Below, piece by piece: positions 1 to 10,650 of a DNA stretch of 64,000 bases. Below the pieces are notes generated by a model. That model was not told the origin of the DNA. It was given only the letters and a program-made list of their open reading frames with translations, and made no database searches. Source of the DNA: Thermothelomyces thermophilus ATCC 42464 (taxonomy: Eukaryota; Ascomycota; Sordariomycetes; Sordariales; Chaetomiaceae); assembly GCF_000226095.1 (NCBI RefSeq), contig NC_016473.1, positions 2,418,001-2,482,000 of the forward strand. The letters run 5' to 3'. Position 1 is the first letter of the stretch; each line of letters begins with the position of its first letter. The position numbers were made by a program, and so were the translations under genes.

Positions 1-1243
1 TGCTTGTGTTGCTTCGCCAGCCGAGTCAACTATGGGACCTAAGTATTAGGCGAGGCCACGTAGTCGTCCCTCGGTGGTCGACAACCGGCCACTGCGCCGA
101 GCGAGGTCTGGCTGGATTCGGACTGTTGGACAAGACGCCTGCGAGGTTTCAGATTGGCGAATCGAAATGAATTGCGCGGTGTGCAGCCGCTGTTGAGAAT
201 AGGTAAAAATGGGAGAAAAAAGAATAAATAAAAAGGAACCGTCACGGGCACGGGGAATGGGAGAATAAAGCGTTGAATGGGAACCGCTGGCTTTTATATG
301 TGCAGGTTCCTGCTTCAACTCTTGGAGGTTAATTATATACCCTTGCGAGGCTATTGCTCATTCCTTGGCTGCTTGTTGGTGTCGCGATTGATCATCCCGA
401 CCCGCCCCGCGGACCCTGAGGGTGCGAAGCGCTATGACATAATCGCACCCCGCCTCAGCAAAGTCCCTGGCCGCGGACCTGACCCAAGGAACGCGGGCGG
501 TTTTTGAGCGTATGTATGTACGCGTCGGCCGACAGTTCGTGATTTTGTCGGACCAGGTTGAAGGCAGCAGGGTTCCATTTCGCAGGATTGTGTTTCCGTA
601 GTATGCGACACAGTAGTCATAATTCTCAGCTTCTCAACTTTTACAGACAGGAAGCTGCAGGGCCAATTGGACTGAGATGTGGAATCAGGTGCACCAAGTC
701 GAGTTGGTGCAAAGCAGCGGCGGCCCAGATAACTACCTATACCTAACCACGCATCCGCGCACGTGGAGGCTCGGGGACTTGAAAGTCCCCACGTGCCAGT
801 GCTTCCAGGCTTGTTGGCAGGCTGGGGAATACTTCAAAAATGGTGCAATTGTTGGTTGATGATCGACAACGGGGTTACAAATAATGAGAATAGTGAACTT
901 CTCGCTACAATACGTATCGAGTAGGTAAATGTTTGTTTAGTTGTGGGCATGTTTCGGCACATATATGAGGTAGTTACATACCTAGTGTGCACGTGGATAA
1001 TACTGTATGGTATGTACGGAACACAGAGCGAGTACCTGACGGTAAAGTACCGTATTGGTGGTGGTTTCGGAGTGCTCATTAGCCCGACGTTGCCCGTAAT
1101 TTGTAGCCTCGACTCTTCTTCATTCGGACACAGCAACATCGGCAGCACTCCGGTAGCATCTGACTACTACGCAGAGTCACGCAGAACGACACAACAGCGA
1201 AGATTTTACTCTTCACGCCTGCGGTCTCTAAACAGCTGCCAAA
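1..1243. other. intergenic, no gene seen
   Basis: I see no convincing coding exon on either strand; the open frames are short and low in character. The stretch holds a tetranucleotide run of the GTATGTATGTAC type at 510-522, which recurs in many intergenic regions of this window. It also holds a compact composite inverted repeat at 759-796. The right end is presumably the promoter and 5' leader of the CLPTM1-family gene. Confidence 0.6.
759..796. repeat. composite inverted repeat (hairpin within E-box arms)
   Basis: An 8-bp perfect hairpin (GGGGACTT at 773-780, AAGTCCCC at 783-790, loop GA) lies between outer arms GCACGTGG (759-766) and CCACGTGC (789-796). Both outer arms contain the E-box core CACGTG. 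It could be a bHLH binding pair or a cruciform. The structure is seen directly; any function is inference. Confidence 0.6.
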
Positions 1244-3276
1244 ATGCCCGAGCCAACCGCGGGAGCAGGCAATCAGCCTGCACGCCAGCAGGAGGGTCAG
1301 ATGGTACGTAGAAATGGCCATCGTGCAGATGCATGGAGCGCTATGGGACATCGAAGCTGACTTCTTTGTCGCAGTCTATCTTCAGGACAATAATGCAGGG
1401 CGTGGCCATGTATATGGCGATGCAGTTTGTCATGAAGCAGTTCGTCGGAGGCCCCAAAGCCACCACGATCCGCGACGCCAACGGAAACCCGGTTCAGGTT
1501 GCAACCGGAAGCCAAGTGCCACCCTACAGCGAACGGCCGAAGCAACTGAACGACGGCGCCGTATACAATCGGATACCACAGCTCGTGGCGCCTATCTGGC
1601 CGGATAACAGCGCGGTCGACATCGTGGTGACCGTGTCTCCGTCATTCGGACTCACTCCGCTCAAGGACTACTCCAGAGACGAGATTGTGCTTGAAGAGAA
1701 GCAGTTTCGGATAGGCAACTGGACGGACTCGCGCACCGCAGAGGGTACCATTCATGTCCCGACAGCCGTTCAGCACAACGGTACGCTCTGGGGTCATTTC
1801 TACGTCGGCCTTTCGAACGCTCAGCTCGATCCCACCCAGCGAGGATACGACCCGGCTTCGGCTTACCACTTCGTTTACCCCCTCACTCAGTACATTCCCA
1901 AGAAGAAAGAAGTCAAGACGAGGAATCTCTTGGAGGACGCGCCGGAGGCGGCCGAGGAGCCCGCCGACGAGGAGGTTGAGCAGTCCGGACCCATCATTGC
2001 CAACTACTACCACCCAAATGTGTCGCTGTCCTTCATCCCGAACACGGGGACCTTCTCCTTCCCCCAATCGCATCCGGCAGTTCGCCAGTTCTTGCACCTC
2101 GAAGCAACCGGCGCCCGCGACGGAACCGGCCAGAACTCGTGGTACTACCCGATTTTGTTCGTCAACACCTTCTGGCAGCTCCGGTCCCAGATGACCCTGC
2201 TCAACGAAACCGTCAAGACGCTGCCAATCCGCATCGACCTCAACAACTTGGCCGAGTGGAAGTTCAAGACCATGGCAACTATCGACATGGGCGCCAAGGA
2301 GTCGGCTCGCCAGGCCGCCTTCGGCCACTCGTTACCGGGCGGCGGCGACGGGACCGAGATCGAGATGATCAAGGAGATCTTTATCGACACCAATCCGATC
2401 CTCCTGGCCGTAACCGTTGCCGTCAGCATCGCGCACATGATTCTCGAAACCCTGGCCTTTGGGTCCGACATTGCCCACTACCGCAAGAAGAAGGACAACG
2501 TGGGCATCTCGGTGCGGTCCATCCTGGCCAACGTCTTCATGCAGACCGTCATCTTCCTCTACCTGGTCGACCAGTCCCAAAACACCAGCTGGATGATCCT
2601 GGGCAGCCAGGCGGTCGGCATCGTGATCGAGCTCTGGAAGATCACGACGGTGGTGAACGTCCGGCTTCGCCCGGCTCCGGGGTCGATCATCCCTTACCGG
2701 ATCTCCTTTGAGGACAAGCACAAGCTCAGCGAGACGGAGGAGAAGACCAAGGAGTACGACGAGATCGCCTTCAAGTACATGTACATGGCTGCCGTCCCGC
2801 TCCTCATTGCGTACGCCGCCTACTCGCTCATCTACGAGACACACAAGTCGTGGTATTCCTACGTGATCACGACGCTGGTCGGCTCCGTGTACGCGTACGG
2901 CTTCCTGATGATGGTGCCCTCGCTCTACATCAACTACAGGCTCAAGAGCGTGGCGCACATGCCGGCCAAGGCCATGATGTACAAGTTCCTCAACACCTTC
3001 ATCGACGACCTGTTTGCCTTCACCATCAAGATGCCCTTCCTGCACCGCCTGGCCACCTTCCGGGACGACGTCATCTTTTTCATCTATCTCTACCAGCGGT
3101 GGGCCTACAAGGTCGACTACACTCGGGTCAATGAGTTTGGTCAGGGCGGCGAGGAGGAGCCAGTGGTTGAGGAGAAACAAAGGGACAAGGAGAACAAGAG
3201 CCTCCCCCCGGCGTCCGCCCAAGGCACGGCCAAGTCCACGGGGTTCGACGCACCCAAGGCGACCAAGCGCAAGTAA
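1244..3276 (+). CDS. CLPTM1-family multi-pass ER membrane protein
   Basis: Exons are 1244..1303 and 1375..3276, giving 653 aa. The start lies in AAAATGCCC; the intron has GTACGT/GCAG borders and is phase 0. The family includes human CLPTM1, an ER protein that retains GABA-A receptors, and CLPTM1L, an ER lipid scramblase. The fungal role is not established. The N-terminal half is a large lumenal-type domain with the motif SFIPNTGTF and conserved WYYPI/NTFWQL segments. The C-terminal half has at least five hydrophobic segments, from about residue 360 (ILLAVTVAVSIAHMILETLA) to about 530. The tail is charged, Lys/Glu-rich and ends KATKRK, compatible with ER retention. No neighbour points to a specific partner. 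Family assignment is firm; substrate is unknown. Confidence 0.93.
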
Positions 3277-4862
3277 GGAAGGATATCCTTCTGGGATGGC
3301 ATCGGAAGTAGAGAGAGGAGGGAACACCATCTGGCAGTTAGATAATAGAATTGCGCACTAGCAAGAAGCCATTCCGGAAGCTAACCCAACGGATAGCCGT
3401 TTATACCATTTTGCTTGAACGAGATGGGTGCATATCGTCCCGGTGTGATCCGGAAGCGTAGCTCTACGTACGGAGCACATACATATATAGCACACTTTGG
3501 GCCCGCTCCAGGGCGAGCCGACGGTCCACTGTGGCCCAGACCGTCCCAGGATTGCGAATCCCAATCTCCCCAGAAGCCTCGTAGGGCTGAGTGGCACAAT
3601 TTCAGTCCGGGGTTGTGGTCGGATCGACCTCTTATTGGGCAAGAAGGCGCCTTTCCGCTCCGGTCTTACACTAAAATTGTCAGCTCCTCGTCCACTCAAT
3701 CTGCTGGGTGGAATAGTACATACATACACGTACAGATTACAAAGTGCCTAGTTATTGTTTCCAGACGCAGTGGAGTTTCTCATCCAAAACGCTTGGGCAT
3801 ATGTCGACTCACGGTCCGTCCTACAAGTCTACAAGTATATGCAATGCATCTAGGAAGTTGCCCGTCTGATGCTTGGTCGATTGGTTACAACGCTCGGTAC
3901 TCTGTAAGCGACCCGTCGATCATTGCCTTGTACCGTGCTACTAACCACTTACTAGTGACTACATATGTACTGAAGAAGTCGATCGGATGCCGGTGAATGC
4001 TCCCTGTACAGAATAACTACAAAGTAACACATACTGCCGAATTGGCCCTGGCTGCTTGAAAGGCTTGCGTGTTTTGGGCGAACACTTCTTTTTTGTGGGG
4101 ATGCCTGCCTAGTGTACCTGAGTTATCCAGGGGAACGATGCCTGCCTGAATGGGTACCTGGCTACCTCCGGGATGCCAAAGTGACGAGGAATCCAACCTC
4201 TGCCTTCCATATTAGTTCCCTCTCTGTGAGTGCTGAAGACAGCGATTTCAGCCCACGCACATCTATGCATAGTCAACTGATAGCTTTTCCTGTGTTAGAG
4301 AGCTCATCATGAGCTTATGAGCACAGTTTTTGCGTTAAGGATTCTGCTGGTTGTGGATGAAGATTCGGATGGAGCATGATAGTCGACGCAAGTTGTAAGG
4401 TACGATCAGGCCGTTTCTTGGCTCGATCTCTTCCCCCCCCCCCCCCCCCGGACCTCGAAACGGTCCCTGTAGCATTGCGTTTTTAGCGGGCCCCGAGGCC
4501 GCCAAACGCCCCTGTCCCATCCGGGGCTCGGCCAAGACAGCCTTATCCCGGGGATCACCGCGAGAACCCTTGCTCGAACCAAACAACACAGTTTTACAAC
4601 AGTTTACAAAAGGGGAGGGCTCCCCGTAGAATTTAGCTGACGTCGAGGACCGTGACTTGTGCGCGGAGCTAACAATCGTCAGCACGCTCGAGATCCAGTA
4701 CAGTGCAGCACACCAATTTGTAGCATTAGCTCGCGCGAGTTACTGAGGAGGTCCGCCAACAAGACTGAACGAGGAGGGTTTCTTTTCATCACGCCCAGGC
4801 TGATCCCGGAAACCCAGAGACGGGGACCACCTTGAAGAACAATATAGGACCGAGAGCTAGCA
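3277..4862. other. intergenic with C17 run
   Basis: No gene recognised. It holds a TACATACATACA-type run at 3716-3733 and an uninterrupted C17 tract at 4433-4449. Open frames across it lack codon bias, splice logic or family motifs. The last few hundred bases should be the promoter of the downstream gene. Confidence 0.55.
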
Positions 4863-6370
4863 ATGAGCGGCGGCGGCGCCCGCGCCAATAGGAAGGGCAG
4901 CCTAGGCAGCGTCGATGGCAGCAGCGGCATCGGCGACGACGAGCTCCGAACCGTGGGCGAATACCTGGCCGCCATCGCAACATGCATGACTGAATCTCTG
5001 CGCATTCTCATGTTCGCCGACAAGCGGCAATGGGGCCCCGACGAGTTTGAGCAGACGCGCGCGCTCGAGGAAGCCCTGGACGAGGCCAAGGAGGACTTTC
5101 AAGAGATGGCCCCTCTCGTAAACGGACAGTTTTACTACGAGAACGACCGTACCCGTTCGTATCTTCACCTTCCCTGTTTCCCTTACCCTTCCCCCGTCTC
5201 ACACCTCCCTAATACCTCCTCGCGATCCCTTCCCACCCACCTAGAAAAATTGTTCCATCCATGGATTTCGCAAAACCGACAAGAACCCCGATAAAAACAC
5301 ACAAAAATCAAAGTCAAACTCGGCTAACGAAAAAAAAAACAAAAACAATTACAGCCGAATCCCTCCAAACGCTCCGAAACCTCCTCGACCGCTTCCAGTC
5401 TCTCACCCAGAACCTGCGCGACTGGGTCCGCCACGGCGGGCCCATCAACCCGGTCTGGGCGCGCGAGACGGCCCAGCTGCGGCGGGCCCTGCACCGCGCC
5501 CAGCGCCGCGCCGCGGGCCGCATCTTCGCCGCCGTCCAGCAGGACCCGGACGACGGCGGCGCCCGCTGCCTCGGCGCCGCCCGCGTCTACCGCCAGCAGA
5601 AGCGCATCGAGGCCGAGCGCGCGCGCAGGCCGGCGTGGCAGCAGCAGCAGCAGCACCAGCATCAGCAGCAGCAGTACCAGCACGGAGGTCAGCACCGGGG
5701 GCGGACCGGCGGGAGGAGCCATGAGGGGTTGGAGGCCACTCGGAGACCGGGGGATCTGGTGGGGGGTGGTGGCTTCGCGGGGTCGGGTTACGACGACGGC
5801 GGTGCTGCGGACGTTGTCGGCGAAGTTGGTAGTGGTGGTGGTGGTGGTGTGGGGTTGGGGAGGAGAGGGAGCCTGGAGGAGCTCGTGCCGAGCTGTAACG
5901 CGGTCGGCAGGTTCAGGCTATTCGGGGAGGACTCGCACGACGCGGCGTTCGTGTGCGACTACTGCGACGGGTTCATCGTGTGGCCGGATCTGCAGAGCAT
6001 ACCGTCCGAGAGGACGCCGCTGCCGCCGACGGCGGTCTCGGGGTATCCGCACTGGCAGGCCAAGGGGATCAGCGCCCAGAGCGGGGAGGAGAAGCAGGTC
6101 GTGTTCCCTCCGGTGGCGATAGCGAACCACATGCCGCCCGAGCCGGGGGATTTTCGGGCCGGCCTGATCTGCCCGTACTGCGAAGAGGCGACGTACCTTG
6201 ACGAGGGGGAGGACAGCTCCGACGTCAAGTACGTCCAGGATGAGAAGGGAATGCCGGATCTCGAGGCGTTTCGGGAACATCTCGAATGGTATCATACGGC
6301 ACTCCCGGTGCCGCCGATATCATCCTTGACGTCTGCGCTGCCCTCGGCGTCAAACTGCAGGGTCATGTAA
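4863..6370 (+). CDS. uncharacterised Cys/His-motif fungal protein
   Basis: Exons are 4863..5148 and 5355..6370, giving 433 aa. The intron has GTACCC/TTACAG borders and is phase 1, with an A-rich 3' part. I do not recognise a named family. Residues 20-140 are helical and charged. A Gln/His-rich stretch lies around 190-210 (coding bases about 5638-5685), followed by Gly-rich disorder. The C-terminal third is conserved-looking, with a C-x2-C pair (C296, C299), a second pair (C368, C371) and then H404 and H409. That arrangement could bind one or two zinc ions. The middle linker is GC-rich and poly-Gly coding (GGT repeats). The gene ends convergently with SEC22. Alternatives are a degenerate C2H2 zinc-finger protein or an ankyrin/NACHT-associated helical protein. 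The gene is real; its function is unknown. Confidence 0.8.
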
Positions 6371-6866
6371 AGCAGCGTCATTTTGTTCTTTTTTTTCCTT
6401 TTCTTTTCTTTTTTTTTAACTCTTGAGTTGGGGGGAAAGGGCGGATTGGTTTTCCCAGTTTGAGCATGGAGTTTACGGACGGGTGGCCACACAATGGAAC
6501 GGCTCGAAGGCGCAGGGTCATTGAGTATTATTCTTTTTTTTTTCTTTTCTTTTCTTCCCCAAGATTCCAGGAGCGCATCATTGCAGGTCAATGCAAAAGC
6601 ATCTCGGAATCTTTGCCTAGCATCCCCATGCTTCCAGCATGGCCATCGAACATTATATTAACGGCATTTGCAGTCAAACATATACACAAAACAGCGGCAG
6701 AACCGGCCACTGAATCCCATGCCCCAACTCCGATGCTGAGCCTGAAAACACAAGGTAGCAGTTCCCTAATATTCGGCCACATAAATGGCCGCTCCCTCAC
6801 GGTAACCACCCCCCCCCCCCCTTTTTTTCCACCCGGGGGCCCTATCCGCACCAGCTCCAACCGCTT
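6371..6866. other. 3'-to-3' intergenic with pyrimidine tracts
   Basis: This lies between the convergent 3' ends of the Cys/His-motif gene and SEC22. It contains T-rich tracts near 6390-6420 and 6530-6560 and a C13T7 tract at 6809-6828. No gene seen; it is probably both 3' UTRs. Confidence 0.55.
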
Positions 6867-7614
6867 TCAGAAGAACCTCCACCATATAAAGATCAGCATG
6901 ATGAGCCCCAGGACGCCGAACGGTCCGTACTGCTTCATCATCAGGTCCCAATTGATCTTGACGGCAGCCTTTCTGTACTTCTTGGTGTCGTCGCGCAACC
7001 TGCTGCTCAGCTCGCCCATGCGCTCCAGGCTGTCGCCGCGGTAGAGCAGGTCCTCGATGTTCTTGGTCATGACCTTTGTCACGTCGCGCAGCTCGTCGTT
7101 GAGCTTGTCGAGGTTCTGGGTGGCGCGGGCGTCGCTGTAGGTGGCCTTGGTCCGGCTGATGAAGGTGTCGAACTCCATGAAGGCGTACGGGCGCAGCACG
7201 GGGCTGAGCAGCTGCTGGGGCGGGTACGTCGTCGAGAACTCGCCCGCCAGGTCCGACAGGTAGGTGAAGGCCAGCTTGCGCGGGTAGCTGCGGTCCGTGA
7301 TGGCCACGTACACGATATCGGCGGAGATGAGGTAGTGCAGCGCGTAGGCGCCGCTCTCGATCGTCGCCTGCGGCTCCGAGTTGCGGCCGAGGCGCCGCAG
7401 GATCAGTTTGACTTGGCTCTTCACTTCGGAGAGGGCTTGTTCGGTCTCGGAATCGTCTACGGAGGCGCAGAGCATGAGACCTGTGAAGCGTGAGGCGGGG
7501 GAGAGGGAGAAGTGGGTTTGCGGTTAGTTACATTGGTGATGCGCTGGCGATCAAAACAAGGAGGGCGACAAAAGGCGTACCGTCTAGCCTCGCGATTTGT
7601 GTTGAGCGAATCAT
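6867..7614 (-). CDS. sec22: SEC22-type vesicle SNARE (ER-Golgi)
   Basis: Minus strand, exons 7581..7614 and 6867..7480, giving 215 aa, the usual length for Sec22. The 34-nt first exon encodes MIRSTQIARLDG (last codon split, phase 1). The intron has GTACGC/CACAG borders. The product is an R-SNARE of ER-Golgi traffic in both directions. It has an N-terminal longin domain (about 1-125, including the ALHYLI and FMEFD segments). An R-SNARE coiled coil follows (about 130-190, NLDKLNDELRDVTKVMTKNI), then a C-terminal membrane anchor (GPFGVLGLIMLIFIWWRFF). A start at the internal ATG of exon 2 would remove the family-specific N-terminus, so I prefer the two-exon model. It shares an upstream region of about 1.1 kb with the divergent ASXH gene. 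Confidence 0.96.
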
Positions 7615-8709
7615 TCTGGGTCACTGTGTGGTGGTGAACTCTTCCTGCTCTGCGTCGATCGAGCGTGAAGGGCAAGAGTTATTGTCGTCGGCCTCCCCCT
7701 GCTTCAGGGCGTGTGGGTTCGCGCCAAAGGCGGTCGAGGAGGTACTCCGTACTGTACCAGTGGAACGTGGCTTTTCAGCAGCACAGGCGACGGTGTCGTC
7801 ATCAGAAGAAGGGTCCTAAGGATACTTCGGTGCAGTGCACAGCCTGCTAACCAAACGATTTGGCCCTCGGGAAACAAGAAAGAAATGAATGAAAGCAGAC
7901 GTGACGGACCCAGGGCAGGCTGTTCACAAATTTCACAATTTCAATTGATTGCAAGTTAACAGAGTTTCCCGGGTTGTTTCGTAGCAACCTTTTTCTGGTG
8001 CAACTTTTTCTGGCCGGCTCGGTTTGCATAGGGGAGGGAGCACAGGCGGGCCTAGGCGCTGTCCAGCCCCTTGCCGGTGATGGCGTTGCCGACCTGCGGC
8101 GGAAGCAGGCCAGAGGCTGCAGTGGCTGTGGCTGGCCAATCCTGCAGCGCCCTGCATTATTGAAACGCCAAAGCAGGTCGACGCTCCAGATGTGGAAATC
8201 TCTAAGCATGCGATGCGCAATTGAAACCCACGTTGTAATCTGTACCTGGAATTGCCTGTTCCGAGACTGCCCATGTTTGTCTGATCTCTTTGAGCCCACC
8301 TTCTTCTCACATTCGACATGCAGGACCAACCCGCAGCCGCTCTTTGGTCTGCCAGTCCAAAGATGACCTGGTCTTCATCACAGACGCAGCTGATGCTCCG
8401 CTTTCTAGTTGCGGTCCCTATTCGAACGCTGTAAACAATAACACTTCCCATCCAGGAAACCACATATCACAACATCCTTGAAATCATCCGCGCCTTCGCC
8501 TTCGCCTTCTCCTCTCTTGTTTGCTCACTCCCCAACGTTCACTGACTCCGGGCTTGTTCGCCGGTAGCAGTACGTCGTGTGCAAGACGTGTTACTCCTCA
8601 ATTCTTTCACTCTTGATTCACGACAGTATTTTTTTCTTTTTCTTTTTCTTTTTTTTTTCAGCCGCCTAAACCCCATCCCGTCGATCGAGATTAATAACTT
8701 CATCTCATC
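7615..8709. other. divergent promoter region of SEC22 and the ASXH gene
   Basis: No coding exon recognised; several open frames on both strands look random. A long T/C tract followed by CAG at about 8630-8661, some 50 bases before the ASXH start codon, could be the 3' end of a 5'-UTR intron. A GGTACTCCGTAC-type motif lies near 7739-7751. Confidence 0.5.
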
Positions 8710-9756
8710 ATGGAGGGCGCAGCAGGGAGCAGCCCACTCTCATCACCACCAGCGAGCGTCGTCCAAGTCGCCCTGGGCAGCCCCATCGGCAAGGAGGACC
8801 AATCGCCCGTCCCGAGTGATCATCAGGAAGCGACGGCTGGATCGCTGGACGTCTCTCCAAAGGAATCCTCGGCGACTGGGCATAAAGAAAAGGCCCAAGG
8901 AAAGGCCTCTGCAAAGGCCAAGGAAAAAAAACGGGCGACTCAAGACTCTGATGAGGGAACCCAGTCTAGCACTCAAAAGCGCAAGGCCAGCGTTTCCCGA
9001 AAGACGGCGCCCGTGAAGAAGGCTCGGCACACGGCATCTGAAGCTCGGAAAACCTCGGCGCAGGACAAGAAATGGGAAGCCCCGTTTGTCTTCACCGACC
9101 CAAGGTCCCCGCTCGCATACGCTGATCTAAGAGTACGCGCCCCGTCCCTGTCGCTCAAGGACTTGAACGTACTAACATCGCCTTCAAAGGCAATCCTACT
9201 GCACCCAGATGCTTGGGATGTCCTGACTCCGGAGGAGAAGAAGGAAGTGTTGGCCAAGTGTCCGGATGGGACCCCTATTCTGGATGCAGGCACCGAGGCC
9301 GCCCGCCCAGACCTGGCGTCGCTGGCCAACGACGACAACTTCCGCTACGATTGTGTCCGCTATTGCGAGAACATTGAGCTCGGCCGCCACGACGAGGAAT
9401 GGCTGAGGCAGGCCTGGGTGGCCCACGAAAAGCATAAGCGAGGTGATTATGACGACTTTCTCCGGGAGCAGTTCGAGGAAGACTGGGGCATCCAAATGCC
9501 GGTCGAAAGCAAGGCTCAGGAATCCGAGCCACCGGACGCCTACAAAGACGTTACGACTGATGCTGCCTGCCCAACCCCTCCCGATGCTCCGGAGGCTTCC
9601 GAAGAAAAGGGCTCTTCCCCGCGGCCATCCAAGCCACCGGACCGTTCCCCTTCAACCCAACAGAGTTCCGATACCCGCAACGATCACGCCAACTCGCGTG
9701 CGGTCCCACAGGGGCAAGAAGTGGCCGCATCAACTCTTGCTGCCCAGTCTGATTAG
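8710..9756 (+). CDS. ASX-homology (ASXH/DEUBAD) domain chromatin protein
   Basis: A single open frame of 348 aa starts at an ATG just downstream of a T-rich CAG signal. Residues 1-115 are Lys/Ser-rich and disordered, with basic clusters (KRKASVSRK, PVKKARH) suitable for nuclear import. About residues 128-262 form the ASXH domain: the 'LTSPSKAILLHPDAWDVLT' segment (17 of its residues: SKAILLHPDAWDVLTPE) and the acidic EEKKEVLAKCPDG follow the family pattern. In animals this domain activates the deubiquitinase BAP1/Calypso; fungal ASXH proteins are largely unstudied. The rest is Pro/Ser-rich. The stop at 9754 may not be the natural end: coding-like sequence continues for about 200 nt, so a 3' intron and a basic C-terminal tail are possible. 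Confidence 0.82.
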   Translation: MEGAAGSSPLSSPPASVVQVALGSPIGKEDQSPVPSDHQEATAGSLDVSPKESSATGHKEKAQGKASAKAKEKKRATQDSDEGTQSSTQKRKASVSRKTAPVKKARHTASEARKTSAQDKKWEAPFVFTDPRSPLAYADLRVRAPSLSLKDLNVLTSPSKAILLHPDAWDVLTPEEKKEVLAKCPDGTPILDAGTEAARPDLASLANDDNFRYDCVRYCENIELGRHDEEWLRQAWVAHEKHKRGDYDDFLREQFEEDWGIQMPVESKAQESEPPDAYKDVTTDAACPTPPDAPEASEEKGSSPRPSKPPDRSPSTQQSSDTRNDHANSRAVPQGQEVAASTLAAQSD

Positions 9757-10650
9757 GAGTCGGACGAGCTAGCTAGAGAGGAGACGTCAGACGGAAGTGC
9801 TGCTGCAAAGGCACACAACCCGGCGAACAGACGGGGCCCAGAGGTGACAGGAAGACAGTCACTCCGGGACCTTGCAAAGCCAAAGGACGAGCCGGGCAGT
9901 CGGTATCCAACCCTGTCAAGGGATCTGAGGGTGAGCTGGTTGTCGAGTTGAAACAGCGCCGTCGCCGGCGGCGGAGCTGGGACTGATGGCATGTACTAGT
10001 ATGGGATTCGTTTTCCTATTGGGCCCCTCATGTTCCTGCGTTTGCTTGTCTATCTATCATTGCCAACTCCGGACTCCATTCCGTGCTTCTTCATGGGATT
10101 GAGATGATCAACGAATAAGCGAGGCACAACGGGCAGACATAACCGGCAGGGTCTGGGTGGGAGTTAGAACCGGGGACACGGCGTACTGCATTTGTTAAGA
10201 GGGAAGCGGCGCATAATGCGAGTCATGGCAGGATTCAAGATCTGTTGAGATAACGCGTACGAGATACCCCTCTTTTGCGGCAAGGCTCGATGACGAACAA
10301 CCATCATGGAACATGGAAATGAAGCCACAAAAATGGCCAGGAAGTCAATTGTACTACATATGGAAAGATCAAGACTACTATAGGCCAAGGGTCCTTGTTT
10401 TTGATGTCCTGTTGCTGAATGCGCTCCGGCTGCGAGTGAGAACAAAGGGGTGGGGTTTCCGATGCATGTTAGTGAAAATTGCCAGAATCAGTGCACACGC
10501 ACCTCACGCTCGTGCCTCCACACATACACAGTAACACTCTCTACATGCTAGCTAAGCTCACCGTCAAGGCAGACCTTTTTGACCTGCCCAGTCTCATATG
10601 GTTGTATCTCAAATCTACAACACTCCGTTCTCTTCGAGATTGTCCTTACG
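9757..10650. other. intergenic; first 230 nt may hold a missed 3' exon
   Basis: Bases 9757-9987 stay open in two frames. One ends with EGELVVELKQ, a run of six Arg and SWD before a stop, which looks like the end of a real nuclear protein. No gene is recognised in the remainder to 10650, which should hold the ELP5 promoter. Confidence 0.45.

Noticed and set aside
1642-2328. 228-aa minus-strand open frame
   Set aside because: Antisense shadow of the CLPTM1-family exon.
7933-8463. 176-aa minus-strand open frame between SEC22 and the ASXH gene
   Set aside because: Low-quality composition, no domain, and it covers the divergent promoter region.
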